In this document: piece after piece, positions 34,380-45,700 of the stretch
How positions within the stretch are numbered: position 1 is the first letter of the stretch
Layout: every line of letters begins with the position of its first letter
Source of the DNA: Hirsutella rhossiliensis
Taxonomy: Eukaryota > Ascomycota > Sordariomycetes > Hypocreales > Ophiocordycipitaceae
DNA length: 64,000 nucleotides
Direction of reading: 5' to 3'
Assembly (NCBI RefSeq): GCF_020360975.1
Contig: NW_025408669.1
Location: 5,394,001-5,458,000 of the forward strand
Notes under the pieces: model-generated
Told to the model about the DNA's origin: nothing
The model's database searches: none
What the model saw: the letters and a program-made list of their open reading frames with translations, nothing else
Program-made: the position numbers and the translations under genes

Positions 34380-36473
34380 TGCCGGCGCTGCTACCGTCAG
34401 CCCTCTTTCCTTCTGCATAGAAGGAGAACGTGGCCCAGTCTGTGCAGCGGACACTGCCGCTGATGCCTGCAATTGGCGTTGGAGGCTTCTTCTCAATGGT
34501 GTGCTCGAAGCTCGTGCTTGTGTGTGCTCAAATAACACACTGCGGGAGGGGAACTTGCGGTTACACTTTCGGCATTGGTGGTTTCCTTGTTGGCCAAGAT
34601 TCTCAGGAGTTGAGGTCATACAGACGTAGTATTCCTCGATAGAAGCGTCTGATCCTACATCACTGGCTTCATCGTCGTCGGAAATGGCGGTTTTCTTGTT
34701 GTCTGAAGCATCTTGCTTGTTTTCGTCCTCGCTGGCAAGGTAATTTTTCTCAAAGCGGACCTTTTCATAGCCGCCGCTTCGCTCATTGCGCTGAGGATCT
34801 TTGGGGCGGTTCTCTCGCCTTTCCTTGGCCCGTGAGTCGCTGCTGGGGTTGCTGCGGTCTCTGCGGTCAAGGCCTCGATCGCGTTGGTAGTGATCTCGCT
34901 GATAGCTGCGGTCGCGGTCGCGGCTATCGTTCCTAAAGCTGCGATCACGATCACTACTACGATCACGACTTTGGTAGTTGCGGTCACGGTCACGGCCTTG
35001 GGGCGTTCATCGTATCTGCCGCGAAATTCCAATGCCGCGGAGATCAGGGTCGGCGTTCCTCGATTTCTCGTACCCACTTGTCAATTGGCGTGCGTTTAGT
35101 GGGCACAGAGAGGTGAGTAGCGATTTGGACCGCAATCAAGGGTGGATGCTTTGGATGATTTGGTAGTCCTTTCGATGTTGATTTGCCTTGCTAGGAGACT
35201 TTCCGTTGAATCCATTGAGGCAAGGAGACTTCACCAGCATTCCACATTGACACGGTATACGGAATGCCGTGTAATTCCTTGAGACCTCTGCTGCTGGGCG
35301 TTGGAATCGCTTGATGAGCATTTTACAGAAACGCTCTACTGATGACTTCATAAGGCGATCCTTCTGCTCGATGGAAAGTTCATTCATGAACCACTGTAGA
35401 GCTCCGCCGGCAAGGAAAGACATATAGTGCTGCGACAAGGCGTAGGAGTCGAGATCCTTGTACATTCGCAGGCGCTCGCAGAAGAGGTATACATCCGTGT
35501 ACACATTGCTGCCGCTTGAGAGGGACACAAGGCCTTGTTTATGAGGATCCTTGTGATTGGGGTTGAAAACACCCATGTTGTCACGTTTGAGCCTCTTGGC
35601 AACAGCTTCCACATCACTAGAGGTTTGAAAGGTCTGTGTGGTAGGGAGAGAGGCGCCCGGCGGCTGTGAGCGTATCCAATGCCAATGCTGCTTCCAGAGC
35701 TGCTGCTGCTGGAAGAAGAAGATTCCGAGTCGCTTGAATCATCTAGTCGTAGGTATCTGCGATGCTTGTGGTGACTGCGGCGGTCGCGGCGGCTGTGGTG
35801 GCTATGCCGGCTTCCTTTTGCTTCCTCCCGCCTGAAGGGGGTTTTGGCTGAGGTGGGGCCTTTTGGGGTTCCGTTGACTGCAACATAGCTTGAGAATTTA
35901 TACCTCGCTGTTCCGTGGGAAGTTGTTGGTCGGCATCCGGAAGATATACCAAATTGATGTCATTGACCTCGAATCAACTTCCTTGGGCGTGATCTTCGAG
36001 ATCAATTTCATCATGTTGTCCTCTGTGGGTTCCGGCACAATATAGGCTTTTTCCACCACTGCTCTCCATGCAGGCACATGTTCGAGGTCCGAGATGCCGG
36101 CTTGTGGTACAGCCAATACTTCGCGTAGGCTGATTTGATGAGCACAGACGTGGAAAAGGAGATCTTCCAAGGCTTCACATGCTTCCTTGTCACGGACTGT
36201 GAAGGTATCGAGAGCTTCCTTAGATTTGTCTCGCATCAGCTTGAGGAATCGGATGGACCATTTCCACGCGTTGAGAGCTTCTGGGAGCTGCTGTAATTGG
36301 TCTGCCAATTGCGAATGATTGTCCTTGGGGTTGAGAGAGACTCTGTTGCGCTTCGGGCGGCGTTGCTGGACTGCGTCCGGTAGCCGGGGTCCATCATCTT
36401 CTTCAGCCGGGCGTGGCGAGCTTCTATCGTCAGCTTGCTTGACCGAGCTTCCTTCGTTGGTCGGTTTGGCCAT
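34380..36473 (-). pseudogene. gag region, broken into several frames
   Basis: It starts at the ATG at 36473 (MAKPTNEGSSVKQADD). The first piece runs to 35898. The frame then shifts near 35945, passes through a basic Pro/Gln stretch, and resumes at about 35612-35136 with YLFCERLRMYKDLDSYALSQ and YMSFLAGGALQWFMNEL, a capsid-like segment. An Arg/Asp/Ser-rich region (about 35050-34800) and a Cys/His finger-like motif CRKCNRKFPSRSVLFEH (near 34560) close it. The minus frame at 34655-35077 (Thr/Ala/Val-rich) is an off-frame reading of the Arg/Asp repeats. Confidence 0.7.
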
Positions 36474-36890
36474 TGTGTGGTCGGTTTGCTTGCCAGCTGA
36501 CACTTGCGATAGTGATATACGATTACACGGGCTTTCGCAAAACTTCCTATCACCAAAGTCGTCACGAGCGAAAGACACCTTAATGCAACGGTATTGACCC
36601 TATAGCGTTATCACGAGGGTGAAGAAATGTTGGCTGCTAGCTGTCAAGGGTGTCGGTCGCACCACAAGGTTAGCTGGTTAGCAAGCCAAAGGATTGATGA
36701 GCTTTGGGATAAGCTCGTGGGGGGTGGTGAGCTTGGGTAAGCTCGTGGGGGCGACTTATGTAAGTCACGATGGTTGTTTTGGTGGTTTTTTTGTGCGAGC
36801 CCGAGTCAACGGCTCACGTGTGGTGCCCAAGCAGACTTGAGCTATGGTGTGAGGCTTACACAATGGCTCACTGGTGCTAATCAAAGCAAA

Positions 36891-36908
36891 GGGTAGGAAT
36901 TGCTACCA
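36891..36908 (-). other. Candidate primer-binding site of the retrotransposon
   Basis: TGGTAGCAATTCCTACCC on the minus strand begins 3 nt inside the 5' LTR, as expected for a tRNA-primed PBS (starts TGGT, complementary to a CCA tail). The tRNA was not identified. Confidence 0.6.
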
Positions 36909-36911
36909 ATC

Positions 36912-37217
36912 TGATGCATTTTGCATATGGATGAGATGAAGTGGGATCGTTGTTTCTCCAACTAAGCTATGACTGCCTCATCCTTATGTAGGAGGCAGCC
37001 AGGTCGGACTATCTAGGCGATCCGGCCGGTTTACAAGGCAGCCACATACCGATGCCTGTTCACACGGCTGCCTGTTTCACACGGCTGCCTGTTTCACACG
37101 GCTGCCTGTTCACACGGCTGCCTGTTCACATGGCTGTGCGTGCGGCAGCCGGTGTCCTTGATGCTTGGTGCCGTGCCCAACGCTCCAGTGTGCGTAGGGA
37201 CACGCAAAAACGCATCA
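36912..37217 (-). repeat. 5' LTR (right copy), 306 bp
   Basis: Starts TGATGC and ends GCATCA like the left LTR; one extra A relative to it. Confidence 0.95.
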
Positions 37218-37222
37218 ATCTT
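37218..37222. repeat. Target-site duplication (right copy)
   Basis: ATCTT immediately after the right LTR, matching 30076-30080. Confidence 0.9.
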
Positions 37223-40085
37223 GGACGATTGGGCGCAACGTGCGTCGATTCGGTAGCCTTCAGAACGAAACGTGAGGGGTTAGGATTTTGCCCCGAACGA
37301 TGGTTTACATCTTCGCCACATACCTCCGAGTACCCATTTGTCCCCCCCAAATATCCATTGGTCTGAGAGGGTATCTTGACTAACACTATCCCAGACAACG
37401 AACTGCTTAACGCGGCTTGCAGCCACAGTAGGTGATCCGTACACGTCTTGGAGATCGATTTTTGTTTCCACGCAAGAGCCGCCGCTGGGACCGCTTACAG
37501 CCTTAATAAACTTATCTTGTCGTTCGAAAGTATACGAGATTCTGGACCAGGTCCCGGTGGTACACCCGTCCCCGACCTTTAACCAAACAGTCAAGCTGTC
37601 GAAGTCTTTGCAGCCGTGGATCGTCGTCGGCGACTTGTTATCGGTCATACTTTTAACCTCGGTAACGAGTTCGCGACAATTGTTCTTCTTGGTTTGCTCT
37701 GAGAAGTATTAGCCTTGGATCGGCATTGGTATGGTGCAGCGGCTTGTACCCTCATCCCTAATTGCCAGCTTGGTTTCTGGCTCGAACCTTTTGATCATCA
37801 GACGGCGAGGCCTTTTGATACTGGCAAGTGTGGCCAACGCAACGGCACAAACAGCCCGGTTTAGGTTGCCCTGTTGCAGTTGCTGGACGTCGCTGTCCGA
37901 TAATGCCTGCCCCGCCTCCTGAGCCCAGGGATAATTCGCAACCGCATCCAAGTCTTCTCGCGAGATTTCAGCTGCGTCTGTTCAATGTTAGCGCGGGTGA
38001 TTCTGTGTTGCATAGGCCTTCTGTCCTCACCTCCCGCAGAATCATCTTCTTGGCCTCCCGCTGTTGGAGGAGCTTCCTGTTGAGACTGGGGCTGCTGAGT
38101 TTGAACCGGGTGGCCTGGACAGCTGTCAAACTGCCCGACGGGACACTCCTCCACGGCGGATCCACCGGCCGTGCCGAAACATGAGGTAGCTCCACGGCAT
38201 ATCCAGTTGGCAAGATTGTTCACCGCTTCGCAAAACCTGCTTAAACACGAATCCATTCTTGGTGTGTACGGACTTTCGTTTTGCCAAGCATAATCGGGGT
38301 TTGGAATCCACTGCGTCACTGTAGGTCGATTCGAATCCTCCAGGACGTAGGCGCCGGCTATAGATGAACCGGGGATGGAATTGGTGGGAACCGCGAATTC
38401 ATGCCTCGCTCGTGCCTCCGGGTTCGTCGGAAACAGGTCGGGAACCGAATATCCATCGAGTAAGCCGTTGGGCGCAACAACGTAAAGGTAGCCCGTCCGC
38501 GCCGGCACCCGCAAGCCACCAAAGGAATATGGCACAGCTACAGAACCAGCTCGCGAAAGCGATACCAGCTCTGGGCGATCGGAGGTGATGAAGCCGTTGA
38601 TGCGGTGAGGGGCGAATCCAGTCTGGAATATTATGCTGGTGTTTCGGGAATCACCACGAAAGAAGAAGCCAGGGCGTGCTGTGATCGGACATGGGCCGGT
38701 TGGCAATCTCCGAGGCGGGCGTACGTTTCAAGGCCTTGGAGATTGTGCTGGCTGCGTCGTTTGCTGGTGCAGCTAATGCGCCAACAAGCGACGCCAGAAT
38801 CAGAGCGAATGCGCGCATCTACCGCTCCGAGCCACATCTGCGTTAGCCGACTATAACAGTTATAGCCGTAGCGACTTTGGGTGCTTTTACTTATCCGAGA
38901 ATGACTGACCTCGGCGATTCTTATCCATGAAATATGATACTCGTCATAGCAGGAAAAGCGACGATGGGAGACGAGCAGGGGCAGGTAATCTCATCATTTA
39001 TAATAGAAGTTCAGTCCGCCATCCCCCCCTTCTACTCCGAAGCGAGAAATAGGACTGTATTGTTATATCTCTTCATTCACACCCTGTCGTTTACGTACAT
39101 GTATTCGATTACCAAGTCATGTGTAGCATTACCGGCGCTGTTTCTTGACGCTTAATAGAAATGAAAGGGGCCAAGTATTAATGCGAGCCCACTTGGTGTA
39201 TATCATGTTCGGTATAGGCAAAATAATAACTACGTCACGCGGCTTGTGGCGAATCAAACGAGTCGTTCAGCTGCAATTATCGAGCGTGGAAACCTCGCAA
39301 TGATGGCGCCGTTACATTCTCCAGCAGAGTATGTTTAAGCAAGAAGCGGTAGAAAGAGTATACCGGCGATGTCCAAGCCGTCAGCACGGAGCTTTGAACC
39401 TCAGGCAATAAATGATGCATATCTCTAAGCCGGGAGGCTGCAGAGATATCTTACTTCAAATATGGCTTCCAAGCAGGTTTATGAAGCAATCTTTTAAAGT
39501 GTATCGACAAGCCGACGCTCCCCGTCAAGCCAGAACACAGTTCCGAAAATGCTCAGCTGGTTGCAACTGCCAGGCTGGTTAATCGGATTAACGGGCGGGA
39601 GTCAGCTGGATTGGATATGCATTACTCTTTGCTACGGAACCAGTCCTGCAGGTGGTCAAGGCATAGAGAAGAAACCGTGGGGTCGGCCGAAGAGGAGGTG
39701 GAGAGGAGGTGGAGACTTTGTTCAACTGCCGGCAGATGTCTGGATTGAGTGTGGGCTTACAGGGGGGGAAAGTCTGCTTGTCCACGCACTCGTCTGGACT
39801 TGACCGGTTTTTCAAGCCTTGGCTGCCCCACGATGGATTGGAAATGCGGAACCGCGGTTTCACCATCTTGTGGTACATGAATTGTGTACAAGAATTGTCA
39901 TTGGTAGGAGATGTGGTCAAGCCGCCCTCTTGACGTCGCAAAGTGGGGCTATGGTCGGCTTGTCCATGCACTCTCGGTAGGAGCATGTCATAGCCGGACC
40001 TCATAAGAGCCAGCAAGGGCCCCGGTGGCCTCGGAGCCGACTGTTTGCGAGTCATCCGCAGGATGGGAGACTGTTCTTGTGGTCG

Positions 40086-40130
40086 AGTGCCTGTGGCCGG
40101 GTGCCTGTGGCCGGGTGCCTGTGGCTGGGC
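40086..40130. repeat. Three tandem copies of a 14-bp unit
   Basis: GTGCCTGTGGCCGG occurs twice in a row, with a third copy differing at one base (GTGCCTGTGGCTGG). Confidence 0.8.
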
Positions 40131-40490
40131 ATGTAGAGATGCATAGACTTGAGCCAAGCAGCAGTCGCACCCTGTAATCTCTAGTATCGCTCCGAGTCAG
40201 TTTGGTTACTCGACCCAAGTCCCCTTCGGTGCCACGGTCGAGATGTCGAAGGAGAGGATAGAGATGGCGTCTACCAAGACATGTGGTGGAAGACTCGGAT
40301 GACTAAGCAGTCCGGCAACTCCGCTCCACGCTTAGCTAATGCCCAAAGTCCGCTCGGCCCTCCGGACCGCCGCCAAAGCCCGAAACCTCGTGCGTGTCGC
40401 GCTTAAGTCCGGAGGCGTCATCCATCACTGAAGCCTCCTTCGCCTGGCCCCCTCTTGCCGCCGGTGCCGTTTTGGGCCGCGCGACCCTTT

Positions 40491-40497
40491 TATAAAG
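40491..40497 (+). promoter_or_regulatory. TATA box upstream of the ABHD gene
   Basis: TATAAAG in CCCTTTTATAAAGCCC, 25 nt before the ATG at 40516 and 112 nt before the ATG at 40603. The spacing favours transcription starting near or after the first ATG. Confidence 0.5.
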
Positions 40498-40515
40498 CCC
40501 CGCTTCTCCCTCCCC

Positions 40516-42130
40516 ATGCTCAAGTCGCATCAGACGGCCTCGGCGGTGCTTCAACGTTCGCGCCTCAGCTTCGCCGCCTCGACCTGTCCGCCGCCACCCA
40601 AAATGTCCACGACCGAGGCTCCCCTGCGGCCTCAGCACGCCCACGCCGACGACCCGAGACCCCAGCAGCAGAGGCCCCAGCAGCCGCCCTCGGTCTACTT
40701 TCCTCTTGGATACAAGGACGCCGCCTATCAATGGGTACCGTCTCTCTCCTCCAGGGACTCCCGTCACAAGTGGCTAATGCTTCCCTCGACGCCTATAGTG
40801 GACCAGCGTCACGCCACCCATGGCGGAGAGGACCGTCCTCTCCCTCATCCCCCACCTCCGCGAGGACGTCGGCAACACGTCCAGCGCTCCCAGTGACGCA
40901 CCCGACCCCTTTGGTACTCGCGTCTGGCGCCGCTCCCTCGTCAAGCTCTCGGGCAAGAACCGCGCCCTCAACGAGGTCTGCGTCGAGCGCGTCGGCGAGG
41001 ACGTGGACGAGACGCTCGTCATGGTCCACGGCTACGGCGCCGGCCTCGGCTTCTTCTACAAAAATGTTGAGCCCATCTCCCGCATCCCCGGCCTCAGGCT
41101 CTACGCCCTCGACATGCTCGGCATGGGCAACTCGTCTAGACCCTCGTTCAAGATCCACGCAAAGGACAAGGAGCAGCAGGTCATCGAGGCCGAGAATTGG
41201 TTCATCGACGCCCTCGAGGAGTGGCGCAAGGCCCGTAGAATCGAGCGCTTCACCCTGCTCGGCCACTCCCTCGGCGGCTACCTCGCCGTTTCATATGCCC
41301 TCAAGTACCCCGGCCGCCTAAAGAAGCTGATCCTGGCATCTCCCGTCGGAATCCCCGAGGACCCTTACGCCGTCAACGCCTCCATGCCCGAGCCCCAAGA
41401 GTCGACCATGGAAAACGAGTTCACCCAGGACCAGCAATCCACCACCGAGACGTCGGCGGCCCAAAGGCCCAAAGAAGTCGCCGCCCCCAACGCGCCCAAG
41501 CGACCCTTGCCGAGCTGGCTAGTCTGGCTCTGGGACGCAAATATTTCCCCCTTTAGCATCGTCCGCATGACGGGCCCCCTGGGCCCGCGATTTGTCTCCG
41601 GCTGGAGCTCCCGTCGCTTCAACCACCTCCCGCCCGACGAGGCCCAGGCCCTGCACGACTACTCCTTCTCCATCTTCAAGCAAAAAGGCAGCGGCGAGTA
41701 CGTTCTTGCATATGTCCTGGCCCCCGGCGCCTACGCCCGCCGGCCCATCATCAACCGCATCCACCAGGTCGGGCGCCAGGCCATCCCCCAGCCCGACGTC
41801 GGTGGCGGCAGCAGCGGCAGCAGCAGCTGCAGCAACCTCGCCGGCAAGGAAACAGGCATCCCCATTGTCTTCATGTACGGCGAAAACGACTGGATGGATG
41901 TCGCGGGCGGCCTCGCTGCCGAGGAGAAGCTCAAGGCGGCCAAGGCCAACGTCCTACGGTACGGGACCGACGAGGAGAAGCGTAATGAAAATGGCAGCGC
42001 CAAGGTCGTCATTGTCCCCAAGGCCGGCCATCACCTGTACTTGGACAACCCCGACCACTTCAACAAGGTGCTGCGGGAGGAGATCGAGGCGACGATGCAG
42101 GTCGAGAAGCAGAAGCGCGCTGCGACATAG
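40516..42130 (+). CDS. Alpha/beta hydrolase of the ABHD5/CGI-58 - Cld1 group
   Basis: Exons 40516-40734 and 40799-42130 join in phase to 516 aa. Starting at the ATG at 40603 gives 487 aa and fits the TATA position better. Motifs are VMVHGYGAGLGFFYKN (oxyanion-side HG), LDMLGMGNSSRP, the nucleophile elbow LLGHSLGGYLAVSYALKYP (GHSLG, catalytic Ser present), IVFMYGENDWMD and AGHHLYLDNPDHFN (catalytic His). Relatives include mitochondrial cardiolipin phospholipase Cld1 and lysophosphatidic acid acyltransferase-like CGI-58/Ict1. The longer start adds an Arg/Ser-containing leader (MLKSHQTASAVLQRSRLSFA) that resembles a mitochondrial presequence. The catalytic Ser is intact, so it is likely an active phospholipase/acyltransferase; the substrate is uncertain. 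Confidence 0.88.
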
Positions 42131-42791
42131 CACCCCCCTGCCATATTCAGATTGGCATGCGAAGTTTACGGGATGGGATGAAGAAAAGGTGTCATGAGTC
42201 CGGTAAAGAGGCCTTGTTCTTGATTGGGAGTTTCTGAGGGGGGTTGAGATTTTGCGCGCCAAGGAGTACAAACGAGCGTGGGCGCCTAGATGAAGGCACA
42301 GGCCATCCCAGGAACAGCTCGACTACATGGAGGCATGACCTTCCGGCGTTTTGGTATAGATGATGGCATTCTTAGAAGAGCCCTTGACTACGAAGTAATG
42401 TACAATCAACAATTTCAGCGACCAGATCCACGCCCTCGTCATGTCAGTGATTCAGAGTGACCATGGTGTATTATCAGTCCACTCGAGTCTCTGAAGAGCG
42501 ATCTCTATACATCAAGCGACGAATACAGCCATCTACAGCGAACACTGTACAAGCTCGAAGACCTCCGCGCGGTAATAAGCCATTCTTGCCTCGTTGAATC
42601 GTAACCCAGTGTTTGCCGCCATCGCCGCCTCTAACCCGTCTCATTCTATCCTGGTTTACAGCAGGTCCACATCTGCCCAGCGCCCATGCCTCTGCGACTA
42701 ATATATATTCGGAAGAAGAATAAAGGGGGGGAATTGACACTCCCCTGAAACGAAGAAAAGGGATATCTGATCCACCATGCTCGCTGTCAAT
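42131..42791. other. Convergent intergenic region
   Basis: About 660 bp between the 3' ends of the hydrolase gene and the channel gene. No supported gene. Confidence 0.55.
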
Positions 42792-45700
42792 TCACAGGTT
42801 GATAATGTCCACTTCGGAGAAGTCTGGGGGGTTCTTGCCGTACACGACGCGCACCTTGCTGTCGAGTGCCGTACCCTCGTTGCTGATCCAGATATGCTCG
42901 CTGTAATCATTCGTCCGACGAATCTCGTCGTCGCTGACCCCCAAGTCATCGCGGGGGATCCAGACGGTCGGCCGCCGGGCTCGCAGGCCGCCGTGCTGGA
43001 AGGCGTGCCGAGTGAGGATGTCTCGCTCTTCGGGCGTCAAGTCCTCGATGTCGTCGTGAACCCCGCCGTATAGCGCGTCTCCTATGGCACGCTGGGACTC
43101 GAGATCCCGTTGGCGCTGCCGGCGCCGATACTGCACGGCCCTGGAATTGTCCCCCATCACCTTGAGCTTGCGTAGCTGGTGGCCGCCGTCCTTGGCCCAG
43201 TGACCGACGTGTTTGCCTCCGTCCTTGGCCCAGTGGCCAACCTGTTTGACGTGGTCCCGCAGGTGGCGGCCCTGTTGATCCTGGCGAATTCCAGAATCAT
43301 CTAATCTTGAACCCTTCTCCCCGTTGCCTGCCAGGCGGGATGCGCTCTCCCCGACACTATATTCCTCGTCTTCTGCGCCCGAGCCATGCAGTGATTCCTC
43401 TCGGAGAAGACCGAATCGGATATCCTGGGCTCGTTGAAAGGCTTCATCGCGTAGGACCGCTTCATCCTCAAACGTTACCGGTAGGTATCTGAAGAGCGGA
43501 GAGAACGACTTGTTGAGGAGCACCTGATAGAAGAGCGTCAAAATAAAAACCACAATCATGATGACACCATGTGGTGTGCACGTGTGTCTGCCGTGAGTGT
43601 CCTGGACGATGAAGAACAGGCCAGCCATGCAGAGCTCCATGAAGTAGATGCCCGTAAAGGTCTGGTTGATGGCTCGCGGGTACAGGACCCCGCCCGTGTC
43701 GTTCTCGAACCGGTTGACGTAGAGCATGGCGTACCTCTGAGCGAGCCACAGGAGACTGAACGTGATGACGGCGAAGACTGAAATCAGCGGCGCAATAACG
43801 CAGTAGATGAGAGCAATGCAGGCAAAGTTGGTATAGACGGGGAAGAAGGAGCCCCATTGGATCTGGTTGAGCCCCGTGTTCCGAGACCACTTGTTCCGCG
43901 CCGTGCTGTCAAACATGGGCGCAATAATGAACCACATGAACAGCGCTCCGACCTGAAGCAGGGTACCAGAGCTGGTCGAGAGCGCCTGCAGAATCATGTA
44001 GGAGAAGAAGTAGTTGGCGGACGCAGGCAGGTTCTTAGCGAGCAGGTCCAGGACGGCGCTGACCGACTGAAGCTGCGTGATGTGCTTGACAAACTCGTCA
44101 ATGGACTTGGCAAAGAACGAGGCAATGGAAACAATCAAGAAGACTTGGACGAAGAGGAAGACAAAGTAGTAGACTTGGACAAACTCCGTCTTTTGGGCGC
44201 CAGTCTTTGCGCCCTTGATGCCGGCCAAGAAATTGAGGATGAGGGGAACCAGGATGAGCAAGAGGGCAAGCAAAAGCGCGGGCAACACACCCGCGACGGC
44301 CTTGAGAATATTGGTGACCGTCTCATCATCCCGGAGATCGCCCAGCCATTCTGCATTCCGTATTATGTTATCCAGCTGGCTAAGCGCAGCAGTCCATGCA
44401 ACGGGAACGGCCCACAAGAATATCATGCCGCAAACGAGAAGCGTGACGATGGCGCTTCGGAGCCACTCCTGCCACCAGCCCAGCGCCATGTTGTCCCAAA
44501 TGACATCTCGGGGGGATATCTCGTTGATACGCGGGTACATATGTCGCGGGATGTGGTGGACGGTACTCTGGCAGGCCATGTGCGCCGCGATTTGGTGGTT
44601 GAACTGGATGAAGGCGGAGGACATCAGGGGGAACCGCTCAGGGTGCTTCTGGTCGTCTTCGATCTCCACGTTCAGCCGGGCAAGCTCTTGGCGACACCAG
44701 TAAATCGTGTCCACCTTCTTGTTGAAGAGGGGAAGTCCGGGCAGCCAACTGATCTCAAATGGGGATAACCGATGAGTCGGGCGGTCCTTTTTCTTGAGGT
44801 ACTTCTCCCATTCCGCTCCGCCGTCCTCGTCGGATTGGTGATCAGAATTGAAGGCCACAGGGTACTCGGGCGCATCCTCGCCCTTGTCGCCCATGAATGG
44901 AAGAGCCGTCTTGACCTTGTGCCAGAAGGGCGTCTTGTTCTTGGACTCGTTCTCCATGAGCTCCCTGGCTGCATCGCCCTGCGGGATCGGAGACGTGTAG
45001 GCGCCGGATGGAGGTTTCCAAAACTGCCAGAATTTCGTTCGCTCGCGTACGTACATGTCGTTGGCGTCGCCCAGTTGACGGCCCGCGGTCCCAATGCCGA
45101 TGCTGTGGCTATTCTTGTGGGTCGCTGCCGTCGAGTTTTCCGAAATGGCGGAGGCCGCGCGAGAGTGAGTGCGCGCCTCCTCGAGCAACGATGGAGGCAA
45201 CGGCGATGTTCTATCCTTGTCACTGTTGCTCAGTATCCTGCCAGGGCCCGGAGGATCACGAGACGCCGCCTGGCCGTTGGCGAGGTTGGTGTCTATGAAA
45301 CCGTGACGCGGTCCCGTCGTGCCGTTGGCTTCGCCGCCGGCCTTGCAAGCAGCTCCCCTGAGGCCTTTGCCGACCTTTGACAGGGGTCTCTTGAGCCCAT
45401 GCGTCATCATGCCGCAAGACGACCTTCGTTCCTCCTCGTCCACGGTTTCCAGCTCGTGGTTCTCTCGTCCCATCGGGTCGTTCTCCCACTCACGAACGCC
45501 ATCATCGACGGTGTGGGGAACGTCCTCCTGGCTGCCGGCGTTGACTCCATCGCCGCTGTTGGCCAACCGACTTGCTGCGGCATCCTCTTGAGCATCGCGA
45601 GCGGCCTTTTCCTCCTTAGTAACTGCTCTAAGTTTCTGCTGCTTACGCTGCGCTCTCTCGTCGGCGTTCCTTCGCTTTAGCTGCGCCTTCTTGGAAGCCT

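Larger units (their letters stand above)
30081..37217 (-). mobile_element. Ty3/gypsy chromovirus LTR retrotransposon, inserted in the toxin gene
   Basis: A 7137-bp element bounded by near-identical LTRs that start TGATGC and end GCATCA, flanked by the 5-bp duplication ATCTT. Its coding strand is minus, so the 5' LTR is the right-hand one. The order gag, protease region, reverse transcriptase, RNase H, integrase, chromodomain is that of a Metaviridae chromovirus. A candidate primer-binding site follows the 5' LTR after 3 nt. The reading frames are broken in several places (gag and RT), so this copy looks non-autonomous unless the breaks are assembly errors. The near-identity of the LTRs indicates a recent insertion. 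Confidence 0.95.
29333..38818 (-). pseudogene. Heat-labile enterotoxin A-like ADP-ribosyltransferase gene, disrupted by a retrotransposon
   Basis: Exon 1 (38818-38725) encodes a hydrophobic signal peptide. The next exon (38678-38031) holds the ART domain: FFFRGDSRNTS resembles the NAD-binding R-x-D-x-R start of enterotoxin A chains, and RHEFAVPTNSIPGSSI lies where the catalytic Glu segment is expected. A Cys-containing stretch and a Gln/Pro linker follow. Further inferred exons are 37977-37750, 37698-37324 and 37257 onward, with introns of 46-66 nt at GT..AG sites. The exon starting at 37257 is cut after about 35-40 nt by the LTR element and resumes at 30080-29597; the last exon is 29541-29333. 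The C-terminal region has two related domains, one on each side of the insertion. Fungal enterotoxin-A-like ARTs are known, mostly in insect-associated Hypocreales. As assembled, the protein cannot be made intact. The family call rests on motifs only. Confidence 0.7.
38819..40515. other. Gene-free flank of the accessory island
   Basis: About 1.7 kb. The first part (to about 39500) is AT-richer, and I recognise no gene. A short tandem repeat lies at 40086-40130, and a TATA box at 40491 belongs to the next gene. Confidence 0.5.

Noticed and set aside
34655..35077. Thr/Ala/Val-rich minus-strand frame
   Set aside because: Off-frame translation of the Arg/Asp/Ser repeats of gag.
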